The notes beneath the pieces were generated by a model, which was not told the DNA's origin, ran no database searches, and was given only the letters and a program-made list of their open reading frames with translations. From assembly GCA_937897005.1 (NCBI GenBank), contig CALCOQ010000340.1:1-5937 (forward strand): a stretch of 5,937 nt of DNA. Direction: 5' to 3'. Made by a program: the position numbers and the translations under genes. This stretch comes from an uncultured euryarchaeote. Lineage in GTDB: Archaea; Thermoplasmatota; Poseidoniia; Poseidoniales; Poseidoniaceae. Below, piece by piece: positions 5,251 to 5,937 of this stretch; the stretch's first letter is position 1; each line of letters starts with the position of its first letter.

Positions 5251-5937
5251 TTACTCTTCCCCGTCGAGGATGGATAGAGCATCTCCAAGATCAGGTAATT
5301 CCATTTCCATGTTTGATATTACTGGCTTTCTCTCATCTGGAGGAGGAGTGACTGCAGGCGGGGGTGTGCCATCTGTCAAATGTGTTTTCCATGCTGCTAC
5401 AGTTTCTGGTTTACGAATCTCCAGAACTGTGAACAATCGATTCAATGCGTCGCTCGATGATTTCTCCAATCGATGAAGATACTTTGAGAATGAAGTGGGG
5501 TCGACTTCTTCCAGGCGCATCAGTAATTCTCTGAGGCGCGTAGCAACAACCTCATCTCCATCAACCCACATTGTGGTTAACAACCCCCTTTCATCATCAG
5601 GGTTGATACGAATATACTCACGTAAATGCGGGACTATGTTTCTCCTGACTATTGGTAAGGGGTGAGAACACAGTCTCAACAATGTATCTGAGAACTTGTC
5701 TTCATCGAGGAAGCGAAGATCGCCCACTGTTGCGGATGCTGCTGCCAGAACATTTTCATCATCACTCTCCAACATCTTCTCAAGATATTCTACTGCATCC
5801 CATCCTATTCTCCTGAACATTCTGGTAAGAATATCTGCAAGCGCTCTTTGAACTTCGGATTCTTTTCTTGTAAACAATCGAGATAGGGTTTCACGTCCTG
5901 TTTCACTATCGATATCAACCAATCTGGCAAGACATCG
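5251..5937 (-). CDS. HEAT-repeat-like helical protein, C-terminal part (5' end beyond window)
   Basis: The visible 228 residues are the C-terminal part of a larger protein; the frame is open through the window's right edge, so the TTG at 5920-5922 need not be a start. The first about 185 residues are a run of amphipathic helix pairs of roughly 35-40 residues in the style of HEAT/armadillo repeats. Examples are WDAVEYLEKML followed by DDENVLAAASATVGDL, then FSDTLLRLCSHPLPIVRRNIVPHL, then DDERGLLTTMWVDGDEVVATRLREL. Such solenoids normally form protein- or nucleic acid-binding scaffolds. A proline-rich linker (TPPPAVTPPPDERKP) then leads to a short acidic tail with MELPDLGDALSILDGEE. There is no signal peptide or membrane segment in the visible part, so it is probably cytoplasmic. 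The protein family is not recognised and no catalytic motif is seen. The repeat assignment is by pattern and should be treated as likely, not proven. Confidence 0.7.
   Translation of the reverse strand, partial: RCLARLVDIDSETGRETLSRLFTRKESEVQRALADILTRMFRRIGWDAVEYLEKMLESDDENVLAAASATVGDLRFLDEDKFSDTLLRLCSHPLPIVRRNIVPHLREYIRINPDDERGLLTTMWVDGDEVVATRLRELLMRLEEVDPTSFSKYLHRLEKSSSDALNRLFTVLEIRKPETVAAWKTHLTDGTPPPAVTPPPDERKPVISNMEMELPDLGDALSILDGEE

Noticed and set aside
1..5937. Defence system, mobile element or CRISPR array
   Set aside because: No regularly spaced repeats, transposase, integrase, nuclease-helicase pair or toxin-antitoxin pair is visible; the RNase H has an ordinary housekeeping catalytic set.

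Overview
The window most likely comes from an archaeon, and the best guess is an uncultured marine Thermoplasmatota (Marine Group II/Poseidoniales type). This is inference from style, with no single decisive marker. The clues are a large secreted, multi-modular surface protein rich in N-glycosylation sequons with one C-terminal membrane anchor, a compact RNase HI without the bacterial basic protrusion, many acidic tails, very tight gene packing, and few convincing Shine-Dalgarno sites. A bacterial origin cannot be excluded from the sequence alone. No tRNA, rRNA, CRISPR array, insertion sequence or integrase is visible, and no stretch over 300 bases lacks a gene.

Layout from left to right. The first gene is gcvH (+, cut by the left edge), which overlaps rnhA (+) by the four bases ATGA. 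Next is a four-helix membrane protein of unknown role (-). A 63-bp divergent spacer separates it from a GalU-type sugar-phosphate nucleotidyltransferase (+). That gene's 3' end overlaps by 11 bp, tail to tail, the end of an 800-residue surface protein made of fibronectin-III/Ig-like modules (-). A second short divergent spacer leads to a TerB-like helical protein (+). Its stop codon directly abuts the stop of a HEAT-repeat-like protein (-), which is cut by the right edge.

After the gcvH-rnhA pair, every gene is on the opposite strand from the one before it, so most genes here are probably single transcription units. Only gcvH-rnhA looks like an operon. The functions are mixed: one-carbon/glycine metabolism, RNA-DNA hybrid removal, sugar activation, cell surface, and two proteins of unknown job. 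The one link that makes biological sense is that the nucleotidyltransferase makes activated sugar and its convergent neighbour is an extracellular protein with about 14 N-X-S/T sequons. This is suggestive only.

I found no defence, mobile or otherwise new multi-gene system. The points worth a second look are the architecture of the surface protein and its cytoplasmic tail, the acidic insertion in the RNase H, the mixed motif set of the nucleotidyltransferase, and the gap-free convergent gene ends.
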